Assembly: GCF_000982415.1 (NCBI RefSeq)
Contig: NZ_LANI01000005.1
Coordinates: forward strand, 248,001 to 312,000
Source of the DNA: Kiloniella litopenaei
GTDB lineage: Bacteria; Pseudomonadota; Alphaproteobacteria; Kiloniellales; Kiloniellaceae
Reading direction: 5' to 3'
DNA: 64,000 bases
Shown: positions 63,040 to 64,000 of the stretch, piece after piece
Numbering within the stretch: the first letter of the stretch is position 1
How the letters are laid out: each line of letters begins with the position of its first letter
Made by a program: the position numbers and the translations under genes
The notes under the pieces: model-generated
The model's input: the letters and a program-made list of their open reading frames with translations, nothing else
Database searches by the model: none
What the model was told of the DNA's origin: nothing

Positions 63040-64000
63040 TTAGCCTGTAAATTTAACTGTGGACTGACGCTCTCTGTTTACAAATAGCTGTGTTACATCT
63101 GGTCTTGAATAGTGTCCGGCGGGGTCAAAGTTCTGACGCTCTCTTCGGACCAGTTTATGGTCTATGGTTGCCACAGCCAGACGTTCTTCACCAATAATCG
63201 GTTCGATAACCCACTTGCCATCCGGCCCCATCAGACAGCTACCGCCATTGGCCAGAAAACCTGTATTCTCCCCGGCTCTGATCAGATCGGCATGGGGGAT
63301 GTCGTCGGTGATGTCTTCCACGCGCATCAGGCCACAGACAAACATTGTATAGGACCGGGATTCCTTGGCGATAAAACCGGGCAAGTCATGGGTATTGTGA
63401 TCGCCGCCGGGCCAACAGGAAAAATGAAGATCTTCCCCCTGTGCATAGAGCGAGGCACGGGCCAGCGGCATCCAGTTTTCCCAGCAATTCAGACCGCCAA
63501 CGGTGAACTCGCCAAGTGTATGGGTGCGCAGGCCGTGGCCATCACCGGGTGCCCAGGCCAAACGCTCTTCATATGTTGGCATCAGTTTGCGATGAACAGA
63601 ACCTATTCGCCCCTGCTTGTCGATATAAACGAGAGTGCAATAGAGGCTGTGTCCGGCCCGATCAAGGGGGCGCTCCATTATCCCGACATAGACGGCAATT
63701 CCTCGGGCTTTTGCCGTTTCACAGACGGATGCAAGATCGCCGCGTTCAATACAGACACCTTCGTCCAGATATCTGGCGTGGATTTCCTTTTGGATGTCAT
63801 TGTTAAAGCGCGCACCATCGGTCCGGTCGAGCCAAAAGGGATAACCGGGGGCCAGGGCCTCGCCGAAACCAACGAGATCACAGCCCTGATCTGCGGCCTG
63901 GTTAATATAGGTGATAATTTTCTCAAGCGTTGCTTCACGGTTGAGCCATACGGGGGTGATCTGGGCAAGTCCAACGGTCAGAAGGTCTTTATTGGCTGAC
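63040..64000 (-). CDS. Nitrilase family protein, 5' end beyond window
   Basis: Carbon-nitrogen hydrolase of which about 320 residues lie in the window; the start is beyond the right edge (first readable residues SANKDLLTVGLAQ). The catalytic triad is present: Glu in GFGEALAPGYP, Lys in VHRKLMPTYEER and Cys in LNCWENWMPL. GNAxx length and C-terminus (FVNRERQSTVKFTG) fit nitrilase or cyanide-hydratase-like enzymes that turn nitriles to acids. Substrate unknown. It is convergent with the histidine kinase gene. Confidence 0.85.
   Translation of the reverse strand, partial: SANKDLLTVGLAQITPVWLNREATLEKIITYINQAADQGCDLVGFGEALAPGYPFWLDRTDGARFNNDIQKEIHARYLDEGVCIERGDLASVCETAKARGIAVYVGIMERPLDRAGHSLYCTLVYIDKQGRIGSVHRKLMPTYEERLAWAPGDGHGLRTHTLGEFTVGGLNCWENWMPLARASLYAQGEDLHFSCWPGGDHNTHDLPGFIAKESRSYTMFVCGLMRVEDITDDIPHADLIRAGENTGFLANGGSCLMGPDGKWVIEPIIGEERLAVATIDHKLVRRERQNFDPAGHYSRPDVTQLFVNRERQSTVKFTG

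Noticed and set aside
63112-63999. Long plus-strand open frame of 295 codons at the right edge
   Set aside because: It lies opposite the nitrilase gene, whose frame has the full catalytic triad. The opposite frame shows no family motif.
1-64000. CRISPR arrays, insertion sequences, prophage or integrase genes
   Set aside because: No regularly spaced repeats, transposase or integrase motifs were found. The single tRNA gene shows no repeated 3' end that would mark an attachment site.

Overview
The window is a gene-dense stretch of a bacterial chromosome with nearly all genes intact and no insertion sequence, prophage, CRISPR array or rRNA operon. Gene content and order point to an alphaproteobacterium of moderate GC content, probably a Rhodospirillales/Kiloniellales-type marine lineage (inference; no 16S gene is present). 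The main indicators are a ChvI/ChvG two-component system joined to a regulatory PTS (HprK, RapZ, EIIA, HPr, EI), an ahcY-divL-tsaE-murU-addB-addA-trxA block, an aroA-cmk-rpsA-ihfB-lapA-pyrF-trpF-trpB-trpA-accD-folC block, a class II-like AroA and a TIGR02300-type zinc protein next to a tRNA-Ala gene.

Layout. 1-6.1 kb: an ABC-2 exporter ATPase, a 59-aa CHCC zinc-finger protein, an alkylation-repair pair (Ada-like/AlkA fusion plus O6-methylguanine methyltransferase, stop and start overlapping), a secreted DUF4344-like metallopeptidase, and an ECF sigma factor with a membrane anti-sigma. 6.2-11.1 kb: a SorAB-like sulfite dehydrogenase and DNA polymerase I. 11-15.3 kb: a NagD-like HAD phosphatase, a DoxX-like membrane protein, a HugZ-like haem protein, a cold-shock gene with a long structured leader, and a TrxR-type ferredoxin-NADP reductase with a coupled small ORF. 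15.6-22.8 kb: chvI, an unknown membrane-anchored protein, chvG, hprK, rapZ, EIIA, HPr and EI. No sugar permease is present, so this PTS is probably regulatory.

22.8-37.1 kb: a ureidoglycolate-lyase-like gene divergent from a LysR regulator; ahcY behind a perfect 20-bp palindrome; divL, encoding a histidine-kinase-like protein with tyrosine at the phosphoacceptor position; tsaE; murU; the AddAB recombination nuclease-helicase; and trxA. 37.2-52.2 kb (all minus strand): tautomerase, folC, accD, trpA, trpB, a PAP2-like membrane protein, trpF, two paralogous AT-rich polytopic membrane proteins, pyrF, an ornithine cyclodeaminase-like gene, lapA, ihfB, rpsA, cmk and aroA. 52.6-64 kb: the TIGR02300-type gene, tRNA-Ala(GGC), a LysR regulator divergent from a Tat-exported metallo-beta-lactamase-fold hydrolase with internal tandem repeats, a periplasmic solute-binding protein, a histidine-degradation cluster (hutG, hutF, hutC) with a HutC-type operator, a small membrane protein, a class V aminotransferase, a PAS histidine kinase, and a nitrilase cut by the right edge.

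I found no clearly new multi-gene defence or mobile system. The most interesting signals are the cold-shock leader (promoter, two mutually exclusive hairpins, then a terminator-like hairpin touching the ribosome-binding site), the unknown protein between chvI and chvG, the 20-bp palindrome before ahcY, the expanded repeat in the active-site loop of the metallo-hydrolase, and the small coupled ORF behind the ferredoxin reductase.
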